Below are positions 16,029 through 25,589 of a DNA stretch of 64,000 nt, one piece after another. The notes beneath the pieces were generated by a model that made no database searches, was not told where the DNA came from, and worked only from the letters and a program-made list of their open reading frames with translations. Both the position numbers and the translations under genes were made by a program. This stretch comes from an uncultured Peptoniphilus sp. GTDB lineage: Bacteria; Bacillota; Clostridia; Tissierellales; Peptoniphilaceae. Where the stretch lies: assembly GCF_946998875.1 (NCBI RefSeq), contig NZ_CAMQAY010000002.1, positions 1 to 64,000 on the forward strand, given 5' to 3'. Within the stretch, counting starts at the first letter, position 1. Each line of letters opens with the position of its first letter.

Positions 16029-17011
16029 TTTCCTTCCACCTTATCTTTAATTTTTTTAACTATATTAGATTCTACTATACTTATAGCATATTTTGCAGCA
16101 TTTTTTATTGCTCTTTTATCTGAATTTCCATGAGCCTTTATAATATTTCCGTCAATACCCAAAAGAATTGTGCCACCAACCTCCTTGGCATCTAAATTTT
16201 TAAATTTAGTCATTAAAAATTTACTAAAAGCACCTTTGCTTTCATTATCAAGTTCAGACTTTTCGATACTATTTAAAACATTTTTTACAGCAAATTCAAC
16301 TACACCTTCAATTGACTTTAGTAAAATATTTCCATCAAAGCCATCACAGACAAGAAGGTCAACATCGTTATTCATTATGTCTCTTGCTTCAATATTTCCA
16401 GAAAAATTTATATTGCTATCTTTAAGGACCTTATATGTTTCTTTAGAAAGAGAGTTTCCCTTGCCTTCTTCACTACCTACATTTAATAAACCAACCTTTG
16501 GAGAATCTATTTTATAATATTCTTTAAGAAAAACTTCACCAAGAGTTGCGAACTCTAATAGGAGTTCTGGATTTGTGTCCATATTAGCACCAGAGTCAAT
16601 TACCATAGTGTTTGATTTCATGCCAGGAATAGTTATAGGTAAAACTGCTCTTTTTATTCCCTTAATTCTTCCAACTATAAATAAGCCACCTGCTAAAAGT
16701 GCTCCCGTACTTCCTGCAGAAATTAAGGCGTCGCCTTTCTTTTCTTTTAATAAAGTCATAGCAATGACAATTGAAGAATCCTTTTTGCGTCTAAGTGCAA
16801 AGGCAGGGTCTTCATTGTTCTCAATATTTTCCTTTGCATCAACTATTTCAACTTTGTCTTTATTGTAGTCTAGTTCTTGTAGATTTTCTTTTATGAAATC
16901 TTCTCTTCCAACTAGAATAATATCTGTATCAAATTCATTAGAAGCTTCGATTGCTCCCTTAATAATTTCGGATTTATTATCTCCACCATTTATATCAAAA
17001 ATTAATTTCAT
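16025..17011 (-). CDS. plsX: Phosphate acyltransferase PlsX
   Basis: PlsX converts acyl-ACP to acyl-phosphate for PlsY, the first step of phosphatidic acid synthesis in Gram-positives. The 328-residue protein shows the family blocks FDINGGDNKSEIIKGAIEA, ALISAGSTGALLAGGLFIVGRI, VIDSGANMDTNPELLLEFA, GLLNVGSEEGKGN, DLLVCDGFDGNILLKSIEG and GGTILLGIDGNIIKAHGNSD. The ATG follows GGAGGT. It is the first gene of the operon running to ftsY. Confidence 0.96.
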   Translation of the reverse strand: MKLIFDINGGDNKSEIIKGAIEASNEFDTDIILVGREDFIKENLQELDYNKDKVEIVDAKENIENNEDPAFALRRKKDSSIVIAMTLLKEKKGDALISAGSTGALLAGGLFIVGRIKGIKRAVLPITIPGMKSNTMVIDSGANMDTNPELLLEFATLGEVFLKEYYKIDSPKVGLLNVGSEEGKGNSLSKETYKVLKDSNINFSGNIEARDIMNNDVDLLVCDGFDGNILLKSIEGVVEFAVKNVLNSIEKSELDNESKGAFSKFLMTKFKNLDAKEVGGTILLGIDGNIIKAHGNSDKRAIKNAAKYAISIVESNIVKKIKDKVEGK

Positions 17012-17036
17012 TTTGACCTCCAGTAATAATTTTAAT

Positions 17037-17063
17037 ATTATATCAAAAAATTAAAAAAATCAA
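17037..17063 (-). promoter_or_regulatory. Probable promoter of the plsX-to-ftsY operon
   Basis: TATAAT (17037-17042) is a perfect -10 box upstream of plsX. The best -35 match is TTGATT (17058-17063) with a short 15-base spacing. I see no clear FapR-type palindrome. Confidence 0.5.
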
Positions 17064-17126
17064 TGATTAAGGCATAAGTCTAATATCAACTTATAAAAAG
17101 TTTAACACATATAAAATAAAATTTAC

Positions 17127-17159
17127 ACAAAAAACTCGCCCAAGTTTCCTTGAGCGAGT
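17127..17159 (-). terminator. Terminator after nifJ
   Basis: An 11-bp stem (ACTCGCTCAAG with CTTGGGCGAGT, one G-T pair) with a GAAA tetraloop is followed by TTTTTT on the minus strand. Very strong. Confidence 0.92.
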
Positions 17160-17199
17160 CCAAATAATTATAAAATATATATTGAGTTACTTTCTTATA

Positions 17200-20100
17200 T
17201 TATTCTTCTTCAGAAAGAGTTACATAGCTTGCGTATCTTTCTTTAGCATTTTCTTCTGCAACTTCATAAAGTTTTTCAGCTCTTTCAGGGAATAATTTCT
17301 TAAGTGAAGTGTATCTAACTTCTCCATCAAGGAAGTCTCTGAAAGGTTTTGTAGGTTCTTTAGAATCTAAGATGAATGGATTCTTTCCTTCAGCCTTAAG
17401 TTCAGGGTTGAATCTGTATAGGTGCCAATAGCCAGTTTCTACAGCTTTCTTTTCTTCTTCAACTGAGAAGCCCATACCTACTCTAATGCCGTGGTTGATA
17501 CATGGTGCGTAAGCAATTACTAGTGATGGTCCATCATAAGCTTCTGCCTCTTTAATTGCCTTGAATGCTTGATTTTTGTCAGCACCTAGAGCAATTTGTG
17601 CAACATATACATAACCATAAGTTGTAGCCATAAGGCCTAAATCTTTCTTTTTAGTTAACTTACCAGCTGCTGCGAATTGTGCAATTGCTGCTGTTGGAGT
17701 TGACTTAGAAGCTTGGCCACCTGTATTAGAATATACCTCAGTATCAAGAACAAGAACATTGATGTTTTCACCAGATGCAAGAACATGGTCAAGTCCACCG
17801 TAACCGATGTCGTATGCCCAACCGTCTCCACCGATAATCCATTGACTCTTCTTGATTAGGAATCTTTCAAGACCTTTTAGAGTATCAATGATTTCATCTG
17901 CCTTGTCGTTGCCGAATTTTTTATCAAGAACTTTTAGAACTTTAGCACTTGCAGCCTTAGATGACTTGTAATCTTCTTTACCTTCAATCCAAGCATTAAA
18001 TGCTTCATTAGCATCCTTATCTACATTAAGTTCAACAAATTCTTTCATTAGATTTTCAATTCTATTTCTAGTTTGTTCTTGAGATACTGCCATACCATAA
18101 CCGTATTCAGCATTATCTTCGAATAATGAGTTAGCCCATGATGGTCCATTGCCACAGTCATCTGTGCAATATGGCATAGATGGTGCAGAACCGCCCCAAA
18201 TTGATGAACAACCAGTTGCGTTAGCAATACTCATTCTATCTCCAAATAATTGTGTAACAAGTTTTACATATGGAGTTTCTCCACAACCTGCACAAGCTCC
18301 AGAGAATTCAAGATATGGAGTTTGGAATTGAGAGTTCTTGAAGTTGTTTGGCTCAATATTTTCTTCTTTAGATTTAATATGTTCAGAAGCATATTCCCAG
18401 TTAGAAGCTTGTACATCAATTTCATTTTCGAATGGTGACATAACAAGAGCTTTTTGTTTAGCTGGACATACTTGAGCACAGTTTCCACAACCAGTACAAT
18501 CTAGTGGTGAAATTTGAATTCTATATTCATAATCTTCAAGTCCCTTGCCATTAGCTTTTTTAGTTTCAAATCCTTCAGGTGCATTAGCCTTTTCGTCTTT
18601 GTCAACTAAGAAAGGTCTAATAACAGCGTGAGGACATACTAGTGAACATTGGTTACATTGGATACAGTTTTCAATCTTCCAGTGAGGAACATTTACAGCT
18701 ATACCTCTCTTTTCGTAACGGCTTGTTCCAGATGGGAATGTTCCATCAGGCATATCAACAAAAGTAGAAACTGGAAGATCGTTACCTTCTTGTCTATTCA
18801 TTGGAATAAGAATGTTGTTGATAAAGTCAGGTGCTCCACTGATCTTGAAGTCCTTAGTAGTATCAGCATTTTTCCAAGAATCTTTTACTTCTACTTTTTT
18901 AAGTGCGCCAATTCCTTGATCTACAGCTGCGTAATTCATCTTTACAATATCGTCGCCCTTAGCGCCATAATCTTTTACAATAGCTTCTTTTAGAAGTTTA
19001 ACAGCTTCTTCAATTGGAAGTACTTGAGAAAGATTAAAGAATGCAGCTTGCATTACCATGTTAGTTCTTCCGCCAAGTCCAACTTCAGCAGCTATTTTTG
19101 TAGCGTTAATTGTGTAGAATTCAATTTCATTGTCTGCAATATATTTCTTCATATAACCTGGAAGATGTTCTTCAAGTTCTTCTTCATTCCAAATAGTATT
19201 TAGTAAGAACTTTCCACCCTTTTTAAGTCCTCTCAATAGGTCATAAGAATATACATAGGATTGTTTTGAACAAGAAATAAAATCAGTTTCAGTTAATAGG
19301 TAAGTTGAAGTGATTCTGTTTTTTCCAAATCTCAAGTGAGACATTGTAACTCCACCAGATTTTTTGGAGTCATAGTCAAAGTATCCTTGAGCATACATAT
19401 CAGTGTTATCACCAATAATTTTAATCGCTGATTTGTTTGCACCAACTGTACCGTCAGAACCAAATCCCCAGAATTTACATCTAATTGTTCCTTCAGGTTC
19501 TGTTGTGATTTCTTTTTTAATTGGAAGTGATTTATGAGTTACATCATCAATGATACCAATTGTGAAGTCATTTTTAGGTTCAGCTTCTTTAAGATTATCA
19601 AATACAGAAAGAATATCATTTGGGTTAGTGTCTTTAGAACCTAGTCCATAAATACCACCAACAATAAGTGGTTTTTTGTCAGATTCATAGAAGGCATCTC
19701 TTACATCTAAGTAAAGAGGTTGTCCTACCGCTCCCTTTTCCTTAGTTCTATCAAGAACTGCAATTCTTTCAACAGTTTCAGGAATTGCTTCCATTAAGTG
19801 TTTAATAGAGAAAGGTCTGTATAGGTGAACTTTAATAAGTCCTGTCTTTTCTCCCTTTGCATTTAGATAATCTACAACTTCTTCGATTGTTTCGGTTACA
19901 GAGCCCATTGCTACTATAATATCAGTTGCATCTTTAGCTCCATAATAGTTAAATAAGTTGTATTCTCTTCCAGTTAATTTAGAAATATCTTTCATGTAAT
20001 CTTCAGTAATACCAACGATATCTGTGTAGTATTTATTTGAAGCTTCGATTTCTTGGAAGTAAATATCAGGGTTTTGAGCAGTACCTCTAACTTGTGGTCC

Positions 20101-20733
20101 ATTTGGATTTAAAGCTCTTTCTTTAAAAGCTTTAATTGCATCATGATCAACAAGTTTTGCTAGGTCGTCGTAATTAAGTACTTCAATTTTTTGAACTTCG
20201 TGAGATGTTCTAAATCCATCAAAGAAGTGAACAAAAGGAACTCTACCTTTAATTGCAGATAAGTGAGCAACACCAGCTAAGTCCATTGCTTCTTGAACAG
20301 AACCTGATGCAAGAAGTGCAAATCCTGATGCTCTAGCAGCCATAACGTCTTGGTGGTCACCAAAGATTGATAGTGCGTGAGATGCTAATGCTCTAGCTGC
20401 AACATGGAATACTCCTGGAAGTAATTCCCCAGCTATCTTATACATGTTAGGTAGCATAAGTAATAAACCTTGAGACGCTGTGTAAGTTGATGTAAGTGAA
20501 CCAGCTTGTAGTGCACCATGAACAGCTCCAGCAGCTCCTCCTTCTGATTGTAACTCCTTAACCAATACTTCTTGTCCGAAAATGTTTTTTCTTCCATGAG
20601 AAGCCCAAGCATCAATGTGCTCAGCCATTGGAGATGACGGAGTTATAGGGTAAATACAAGCAACGTCAGAGAACGCATAAGCGACGTGAGCGGCTGCTTC
20701 ATTACCATCCATTGTTTTAAATGTTTTAGCCAT
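17200..20733 (-). CDS. nifJ: Pyruvate:ferredoxin (flavodoxin) oxidoreductase
   Basis: This enzyme oxidises pyruvate to acetyl-CoA and CO2 and reduces ferredoxin, the central step linking fermentation to electron supply in strict anaerobes. The 1177-residue single-chain form contains the pyruvate-binding N-terminal domain (AYAFSDVACIYPITPSSPMAEH), the EKR linker, two 4Fe-4S motifs (CIQCNQCSLVCPH and CTGCGNCAQVCP), and the thiamine diphosphate domain with the third cluster cysteines (FSGACAGCGETPY, GGDGWAYDIGYGGLDH, YSNTGGQASKSTPT). The ATG follows AGGAGGAAGAT. It is monocistronic, with its own promoter and terminator. Its codon use looks more regular than that of its neighbours, as expected for a highly expressed gene. 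Confidence 0.97.
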   Translation of the reverse strand: MAKTFKTMDGNEAAAHVAYAFSDVACIYPITPSSPMAEHIDAWASHGRKNIFGQEVLVKELQSEGGAAGAVHGALQAGSLTSTYTASQGLLLMLPNMYKIAGELLPGVFHVAARALASHALSIFGDHQDVMAARASGFALLASGSVQEAMDLAGVAHLSAIKGRVPFVHFFDGFRTSHEVQKIEVLNYDDLAKLVDHDAIKAFKERALNPNGPQVRGTAQNPDIYFQEIEASNKYYTDIVGITEDYMKDISKLTGREYNLFNYYGAKDATDIIVAMGSVTETIEEVVDYLNAKGEKTGLIKVHLYRPFSIKHLMEAIPETVERIAVLDRTKEKGAVGQPLYLDVRDAFYESDKKPLIVGGIYGLGSKDTNPNDILSVFDNLKEAEPKNDFTIGIIDDVTHKSLPIKKEITTEPEGTIRCKFWGFGSDGTVGANKSAIKIIGDNTDMYAQGYFDYDSKKSGGVTMSHLRFGKNRITSTYLLTETDFISCSKQSYVYSYDLLRGLKKGGKFLLNTIWNEEELEEHLPGYMKKYIADNEIEFYTINATKIAAEVGLGGRTNMVMQAAFFNLSQVLPIEEAVKLLKEAIVKDYGAKGDDIVKMNYAAVDQGIGALKKVEVKDSWKNADTTKDFKISGAPDFINNILIPMNRQEGNDLPVSTFVDMPDGTFPSGTSRYEKRGIAVNVPHWKIENCIQCNQCSLVCPHAVIRPFLVDKDEKANAPEGFETKKANGKGLEDYEYRIQISPLDCTGCGNCAQVCPAKQKALVMSPFENEIDVQASNWEYASEHIKSKEENIEPNNFKNSQFQTPYLEFSGACAGCGETPYVKLVTQLFGDRMSIANATGCSSIWGGSAPSMPYCTDDCGNGPSWANSLFEDNAEYGYGMAVSQEQTRNRIENLMKEFVELNVDKDANEAFNAWIEGKEDYKSSKAASAKVLKVLDKKFGNDKADEIIDTLKGLERFLIKKSQWIIGGDGWAYDIGYGGLDHVLASGENINVLVLDTEVYSNTGGQASKSTPTAAIAQFAAAGKLTKKKDLGLMATTYGYVYVAQIALGADKNQAFKAIKEAEAYDGPSLVIAYAPCINHGIRVGMGFSVEEEKKAVETGYWHLYRFNPELKAEGKNPFILDSKEPTKPFRDFLDGEVRYTSLKKLFPERAEKLYEVAEENAKERYASYVTLSEEE

Positions 20734-20784
20734 ATCTTCCTCCTATTATTAATAATATAAATATAAACTAACCATACTGTTTAT

Positions 20785-20813
20785 ATTATAGAACTTTGTT
20801 TAAAAAATTTCAA
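20785..20813 (-). promoter_or_regulatory. Promoter of nifJ
   Basis: TTGAAA (20808-20813) and TATAAT (20785-20790) with 17 bases between them on the minus strand. Close to consensus, fitting strong expression. Confidence 0.85.
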
Positions 20814-20856
20814 TAATATTGTTAATAAAATGACTTTAAATATTTGAAAACAGCGA

Positions 20857-20878
20857 ATTATGAAAGATGTTTCATAAT
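20857..20878. promoter_or_regulatory. Palindrome upstream of the nifJ promoter
   Basis: ATTATGAAA-GATG-TTTCATAAT is a 9-bp perfect inverted repeat with a 4-base centre, about 45 bases upstream of the -35 box. The geometry suits a dimeric regulator, perhaps of the Crp/Fnr class. It has no T run and does not end a gene. Confidence 0.4.
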
Positions 20879-20929
20879 GTGGAATTATATTTTTTTTGTA
20901 AATTTTTTGTTAATCATTTATAAAAATAA

Positions 20930-20955
20930 ATAAAAGAGCACTTACTTGTGCTCTT
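20930..20955 (-). terminator. Terminator after hprK
   Basis: AAGAGCAC / GTGCTCTT, an 8-bp stem with a 6-base loop, is followed by TTATTT on the minus strand. Confidence 0.85.
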
Positions 20956-20962
20956 ATAATTT

Positions 20963-21874
20963 TTATTTTAATTTTTTTAACATTCTCTCGTTAAGAGCAG
21001 AAGCCGGATTGTAACCCAATTCCTTTTGCTTATAATTTTTTGTAGCTACTTCGATAATAAGTGCAGTATGTCTTCCTGGTTTTACTGGTATGTCAAACTT
21101 AACTACATCTATGCCTAGAATGTTTTCATAGATATTGTCAAGGCCAAGTCTTTCATATTCCTTGGACTCATCCCAATCTTCTAAGTTTACTACGATTTCT
21201 ATTGCCTTTTCTTCCATGACAAAACCAACACCAAACATTTTTTGAATGTCAATAATTCCTACTCCCCTAATTTCCATAAAATATTTTGTAATATCAGGTG
21301 ACTTTCCTATTAATTTTTTGTCAATATTTTTTATAATTACTGAATCGTCAGAGATGAGCCTTGCTCCATTGGAAATTAAATCAAGAGCTGTTTCACTCTT
21401 TCCTATTCCGCTTCTTCCTGTTATTAAGACGCCAATACCAGAGATGTCGAGTAAAACTCCGTGCATTCTAGTAGTTGGTGCTAAAGCTACATCAACAAAG
21501 GAAATTATTTTGCTAAAAATTTTTGAAGTAGTATCCGAACTTCTTATTACAGTGACATTATATTTTTCAGCTAAATATTTTGCTTGAGGAAAAATCATGT
21601 TATTTCTTGAAAATACAACTACTGGTATGTTGTACTTAAATAATTTTTCTAAAGTTGAAAATTTTTCCTCGTCATTCAATGAATTTATATAGTGCCACTC
21701 TTGTGTGCCAATAAGCTGTATTCTATCTTTGACAAATTTTGCATAATAGCCACAAAGTTGAAGTCCTGGTCTATTTATGTCGCTACTTTTTATTTCTATC
21801 TCATTGTAATCAGTTGACTTGTGAATAATTTCAAAATTTAATTCTTCTACTAAATATTTTAATTTAACTCCCAT
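20963..21874 (-). CDS. hprK: HPr kinase/phosphorylase
   Basis: HPrK phosphorylates HPr on Ser46, and removes that phosphate, to control carbon catabolite repression. From the ATG at 21874 the protein has 303 residues. The P-loop is GRSGIGKS (153-160), preceded by MHGVLLDISGIGVLITG and followed by the family signature EIRGVGIIDI. I reject the longer GTG frame because the ATG has AGGAG eight bases upstream and gives the normal MGVKLKYLVEE beginning. The start lies 11 bases inside uvrC, so the two genes are coupled. Confidence 0.95.
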   Translation of the reverse strand: MGVKLKYLVEELNFEIIHKSTDYNEIEIKSSDINRPGLQLCGYYAKFVKDRIQLIGTQEWHYINSLNDEEKFSTLEKLFKYNIPVVVFSRNNMIFPQAKYLAEKYNVTVIRSSDTTSKIFSKIISFVDVALAPTTRMHGVLLDISGIGVLITGRSGIGKSETALDLISNGARLISDDSVIIKNIDKKLIGKSPDITKYFMEIRGVGIIDIQKMFGVGFVMEEKAIEIVVNLEDWDESKEYERLGLDNIYENILGIDVVKFDIPVKPGRHTALIIEVATKNYKQKELGYNPASALNERMLKKLK

Positions 21875-23726
21875 TATTTGCTCTCCTAAAATGTTCATAA
21901 AGTGACTCTGCACTTTTTTCGTTCATTGATTCAACTTCCATAAGCTCCTTAATGCTTGCTTTTTTTATTTTGTCAATGGATTTAAAGTGCTTCAACAAAT
22001 TTTCCTTTCGCTTTGGTCCTATTAATTTTATATCGTCAAGCTCTGACTTAAACATTGTTTTGGACCTGAGATTTCTATGATAATTTATTGCAAACCTGTG
22101 AGCTTCTTCTTGGATCTTGTAAATCATTTTATAGGCTCTAGAATTTAAATCCACATTAAATTCTTCATTTTTGTAAATAATGCCACGAGTTCTGTGAAAG
22201 TCATCTTTGACAAGTCCGCAAATTTCAATATTTAACTTTAATTTATCGAGAATTTCCTTTGCTGCATTTACTTGACCCTTGCCACCATCCATCATTATAA
22301 GGTCTGGAAAATTTGAAAAGGAAGAATTTTTATCTTCTTTCTTTTCTTCTACTCCCCTTTTAAATCTTCTTTCTATGACTTCCTTTAAACTGGAATAATC
22401 GTCTGGTCCTATAACACTTTTTATTCTAAATTTTCTGTAGTCACTCTTTTTTGCATCTCCATCTTCAAATACAACCATAGACCCAACAGATTCAACACCT
22501 GAAATATTTGAAATGTCATAGGCTTCTATTCGCCTTGGTCTTTTATTTAAGCCAATTAAATCTTTTATCTCTTCTAGTGCCAACCTATTTGATTCAGCAC
22601 GCTTTTTGTACTTATCGCCATACTTTTCAATCATGTCAAGGGCATTTCTCTTGACCATCCTAATTAATTCTTTTTTGTCGCCCTTTACTGGAACAGTGAT
22701 TGTAACTTTATTGCCTCTCTTTTCACTTAGCCAATCTTCTAGCACCTTAATATCCATGGGCTTTTCTTCTATAATAATTTCCTTTGGAATATAAGATGCA
22801 CCAATATAAAATTGTTTTAAAAATGAAGAAAAAATTTCCTCGTAGCTGTCATTGTAGTAATCCCTTATCATATAATGCTCTCTGCCAATAATTTTTCCAT
22901 TTCTGAAAAAGAAAATTTGAATGAGAACTTCGTCTATTCCCTTGGCAAGGGCGATGATGTCTTTGTCATCGCGAGCTTCAGGGTCACTTATAAGTTGTCT
23001 TTCCTTTAAGTATTCTAAATTTTTAATTCTGTCGCGAAGGTCGGCTGCATTTTCATAGTCAAGATTTCTTGAGTAATCCATCATTTTTTCATGAAGCTTA
23101 TCAATTAATTTGTTGTCAGAACTTGAAAGAAAACTTAAAACTTCATCTACCATTACATTGTAATCTTCGTCTTTTACATTTCCTATGCAGGGTCCCATGC
23201 ATTTTCCAATGTAATAATTTAAACAAGGTCTATAGTTTTTTTCTTCAACATTTTCTAAATTCAAATTGCAGGTCCTTAGAGGGTAAAGTCTCTCAAAGGT
23301 TTCGATTGATTCATTTACTGCAAAGACATCAGGATAGGGCCCAAAATATTTTGCCCCATCCTTTAAAATCCTTCTTGTCTTCATGACTCTAGGAAATCTC
23401 TCGTTGACCTTTACCTTTATGTAAGGATACTGCTTGTCGTCACGCAAAAGAATATTGTATTTTGGGAGATTGTCCTTGATTAAATTGGACTCAAGGACAA
23501 GGGACTCCACTTCATTTTCTACAATAATATACTCAAAATCATGAATTTTTGAGACCATGCTGGCAACTTTTTTGGAAGACTTTCCATAAGAGCCAAAGTA
23601 CTGTCTCACTCTCTTTCTAAGAGACTTGGCTTTACCAACATAAATTATCTCATCTAATTCATTTTTCATTATATAAACCCCAGGTTTATCTGGAAGCTTA
23701 TCAAGCCTTTCTCTTAAATCTAACAA
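21864..23726 (-). CDS. uvrC: Excinuclease ABC subunit C
   Basis: UvrC makes both incisions during nucleotide excision repair. The 620-residue protein has the GIY-YIG nuclease domain at the N-terminus (DKPGVYIMKNELDEIIYVGK), a UVR motif near 210 (YENAADLRDRIKNLE), and the RNase H-like C-terminal nuclease (RIEAYDISNISGVESVGSMV, DLIMMDGGKGQ). The ending is a helix-hairpin-helix region (DIKLIGPKRKENLLKHFKSI). The start TTG follows the pepP stop directly, with GAGG about 11 bases upstream. The 3' end contains the start of hprK. Confidence 0.96.
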   Translation of the reverse strand: MLDLRERLDKLPDKPGVYIMKNELDEIIYVGKAKSLRKRVRQYFGSYGKSSKKVASMVSKIHDFEYIIVENEVESLVLESNLIKDNLPKYNILLRDDKQYPYIKVKVNERFPRVMKTRRILKDGAKYFGPYPDVFAVNESIETFERLYPLRTCNLNLENVEEKNYRPCLNYYIGKCMGPCIGNVKDEDYNVMVDEVLSFLSSSDNKLIDKLHEKMMDYSRNLDYENAADLRDRIKNLEYLKERQLISDPEARDDKDIIALAKGIDEVLIQIFFFRNGKIIGREHYMIRDYYNDSYEEIFSSFLKQFYIGASYIPKEIIIEEKPMDIKVLEDWLSEKRGNKVTITVPVKGDKKELIRMVKRNALDMIEKYGDKYKKRAESNRLALEEIKDLIGLNKRPRRIEAYDISNISGVESVGSMVVFEDGDAKKSDYRKFRIKSVIGPDDYSSLKEVIERRFKRGVEEKKEDKNSSFSNFPDLIMMDGGKGQVNAAKEILDKLKLNIEICGLVKDDFHRTRGIIYKNEEFNVDLNSRAYKMIYKIQEEAHRFAINYHRNLRSKTMFKSELDDIKLIGPKRKENLLKHFKSIDKIKKASIKELMEVESMNEKSAESLYEHFRRANNGS

Positions 23727-25484
23727 TTATCTACTAACCTCTTTCGTTGCTTCTCTTAAATAATCTAAAACCTCTCCATGTAAATGTGGACTTAACTTAT
23801 CAAAAACTTCTCTGTGGTAAGAATTTAAAACCTCTATCTGCCTATCTGTAAGTAAATTTACATCAATTGCATCAAGTTCAAAGGGACAAAAAGAAATTGT
23901 CTTAAATCTATTAAATACTGAGTCATGAGTTTCGCAGTCAAAGACTACCCTCATGATGTTTTCAATTCTTATGCCATGCTTATTTTCTTTGTAGACACCA
24001 GGTTCATTGGATACAATCATGTTTTCCTCCATCCTGACAGCAGGGTCTCTTGGAGAAATTCTGTGTGGTCCTTCGTGAACTGAAAGGACAAAGCCAATTC
24101 CGTGACCTGTACCGCACTTGTAGTCCATCCTGTCTTGCCACAAAGCATATCTGGCAATGCCATCTAATGCTAAATCATAAGTTCTCTTTAAAAATACAGC
24201 GTCCATTAAATCTATGTGACTCTTTAAAGTCATTGTGTAGTCGTGAATTTCTTCTTCTGTTAGTTCTCCCATGGCAATGGTTCTAGTGATGTCTGTGGTA
24301 CCAGAATAGTATTGCCCACCTGAATCCACAAGATAAAATCCCCTTTGCTCAATTACAGCTTGGTCCTCTTCTCTGGCATGGTAGTGCATCATGGCTGCAT
24401 TTTTTCCATAGGCAGAAATCGTATCAAAGGAATTTGAAATGTAAAGTGGATCTTCTGCACGCATAGAGTCAAGCATCATAGCTGCATCATATTCGCCAAT
24501 TTTATTTTTTGCATTTTTCTTTAACCAATAGATAAACTTAAATAAAATTGCTCCATCCCTTATATAAGTATCTTCAAGATTTTTTATTTCAATTTCATTT
24601 TTTATTGCCTTTAAATTTTCTGAAATATTATTGCCAAAAATTATTTCATTTTTTTGGCAGATGCCCTTATAAATTTTTTCGTTAATTGAGTTTGGATCTA
24701 GATAAATTTTTTTATCTTTATAAGATTTTAAATAAGCATAAAATTCTGAGTAATTTTTTACTTCAACAAAATCTGCAATTTCTCTTTCAATCTTTTTAGT
24801 CTTTTCTCTGTCAGTAAATAAAATTACCTTTTTAGCTTCTATAATCATAAAGGAAATTAGAACTGGCGTATCCTTTATGTCCATGCCACGAATATTAAGA
24901 GTCCAGGCAATGTCCACAAGTGAAGAGACTATTGTCATGTCAGCTTTTTTATCCCTTAAAATTTTTCTAATTTCAGAAACTTTTTCTGTTGCAGACTTTC
25001 CTGCATACTTATCATCAAGCAAAAAAGCATCTTCACTTGGTAGAGGATACCTATTTTTCCAAAGGTCAGTAATTAAATCAGCATCAACAATTTTTACATT
25101 TTTCTCCTTTAATTTCTCTTCCAAAGATGAAAAAATTTGGTGAGAAAAATATTCTGCATTTAAACCAAGAGTCATGCCTTCTTTTATATTCTCGCTAATC
25201 CAATCACTGTAGTTTAAAACTCCAACTTGACCTTCTTTTTGAAGTTCAAAGCCAAATTCTTTAATTTCTTTTGCAGCTTGTATAAAATACCTGCCATCAG
25301 TCCAAAGATATGCCTCATCTCTTGTAATGACAGCAGTCCCCTGTGAACCAGTAAAGCCTGTGACAAATTCCCTTTCTTTGTAGTAATCAGGTAGGTATTC
25401 AGATCCATGGGGGTCCTTTGATGGGATAATATAAAAATCTATATTTTTTTCTCTCATTATATTTCTAATTTCATTTAAAATCAC
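23727..25484 (-). CDS. Xaa-Pro aminopeptidase, M24B family
   Basis: This metallopeptidase removes an N-terminal residue before proline and probably serves peptide use in this amino-acid fermenter. The long form has two creatinase-like N-terminal domains (IIPSKDPHGSEYLPDYY, FTGSQGTAVI) and a pita-bread catalytic domain with metal ligands in VDSGGQYYSGTTDITRT, GTGHGIGFVLSVHEGPH and NEPGVY. I place the start at GTG 25484, which has TAGGA nine bases upstream, giving 585 residues. The longer frame would run into the terminator hairpin at 25534-25573. uvrC follows with no gap. Confidence 0.9.
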   Translation of the reverse strand: MILNEIRNIMREKNIDFYIIPSKDPHGSEYLPDYYKEREFVTGFTGSQGTAVITRDEAYLWTDGRYFIQAAKEIKEFGFELQKEGQVGVLNYSDWISENIKEGMTLGLNAEYFSHQIFSSLEEKLKEKNVKIVDADLITDLWKNRYPLPSEDAFLLDDKYAGKSATEKVSEIRKILRDKKADMTIVSSLVDIAWTLNIRGMDIKDTPVLISFMIIEAKKVILFTDREKTKKIEREIADFVEVKNYSEFYAYLKSYKDKKIYLDPNSINEKIYKGICQKNEIIFGNNISENLKAIKNEIEIKNLEDTYIRDGAILFKFIYWLKKNAKNKIGEYDAAMMLDSMRAEDPLYISNSFDTISAYGKNAAMMHYHAREEDQAVIEQRGFYLVDSGGQYYSGTTDITRTIAMGELTEEEIHDYTMTLKSHIDLMDAVFLKRTYDLALDGIARYALWQDRMDYKCGTGHGIGFVLSVHEGPHRISPRDPAVRMEENMIVSNEPGVYKENKHGIRIENIMRVVFDCETHDSVFNRFKTISFCPFELDAIDVNLLTDRQIEVLNSYHREVFDKLSPHLHGEVLDYLREATKEVSR

Positions 25485-25533
25485 AAAATCACATCCTAAG
25501 TCATATATTATCACAAGGATAAATTTGAGCAAA

Positions 25534-25573
25534 GAAAAAAGTCCGGTGAAATAATTTTCCACTGAACTTTCTT
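25534..25573 (-). terminator. Terminator, repeated-family copy 1
   Basis: The minus-strand hairpin AAAGTTCAGTG ... CACCGGACTTT is followed by TTTTTC and lies after the 25590-26171 gene. It is nearly identical to the hairpins at 26773-26810 and 29464-29503, including the loop (AAAATTATTT). Confidence 0.85.
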
Positions 25574-25589
25574 GTCTTTATAAATTTTT

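Noticed and set aside
21875..21913. N-terminal extension of HPr kinase
   Set aside because: The ATG at 21874 has AGGAG at good distance and gives the family N-terminus.
25485..25562. N-terminal extension of the Xaa-Pro aminopeptidase
   Set aside because: It would start inside the terminator hairpin of the preceding gene; the GTG at 25484 has a ribosome site.
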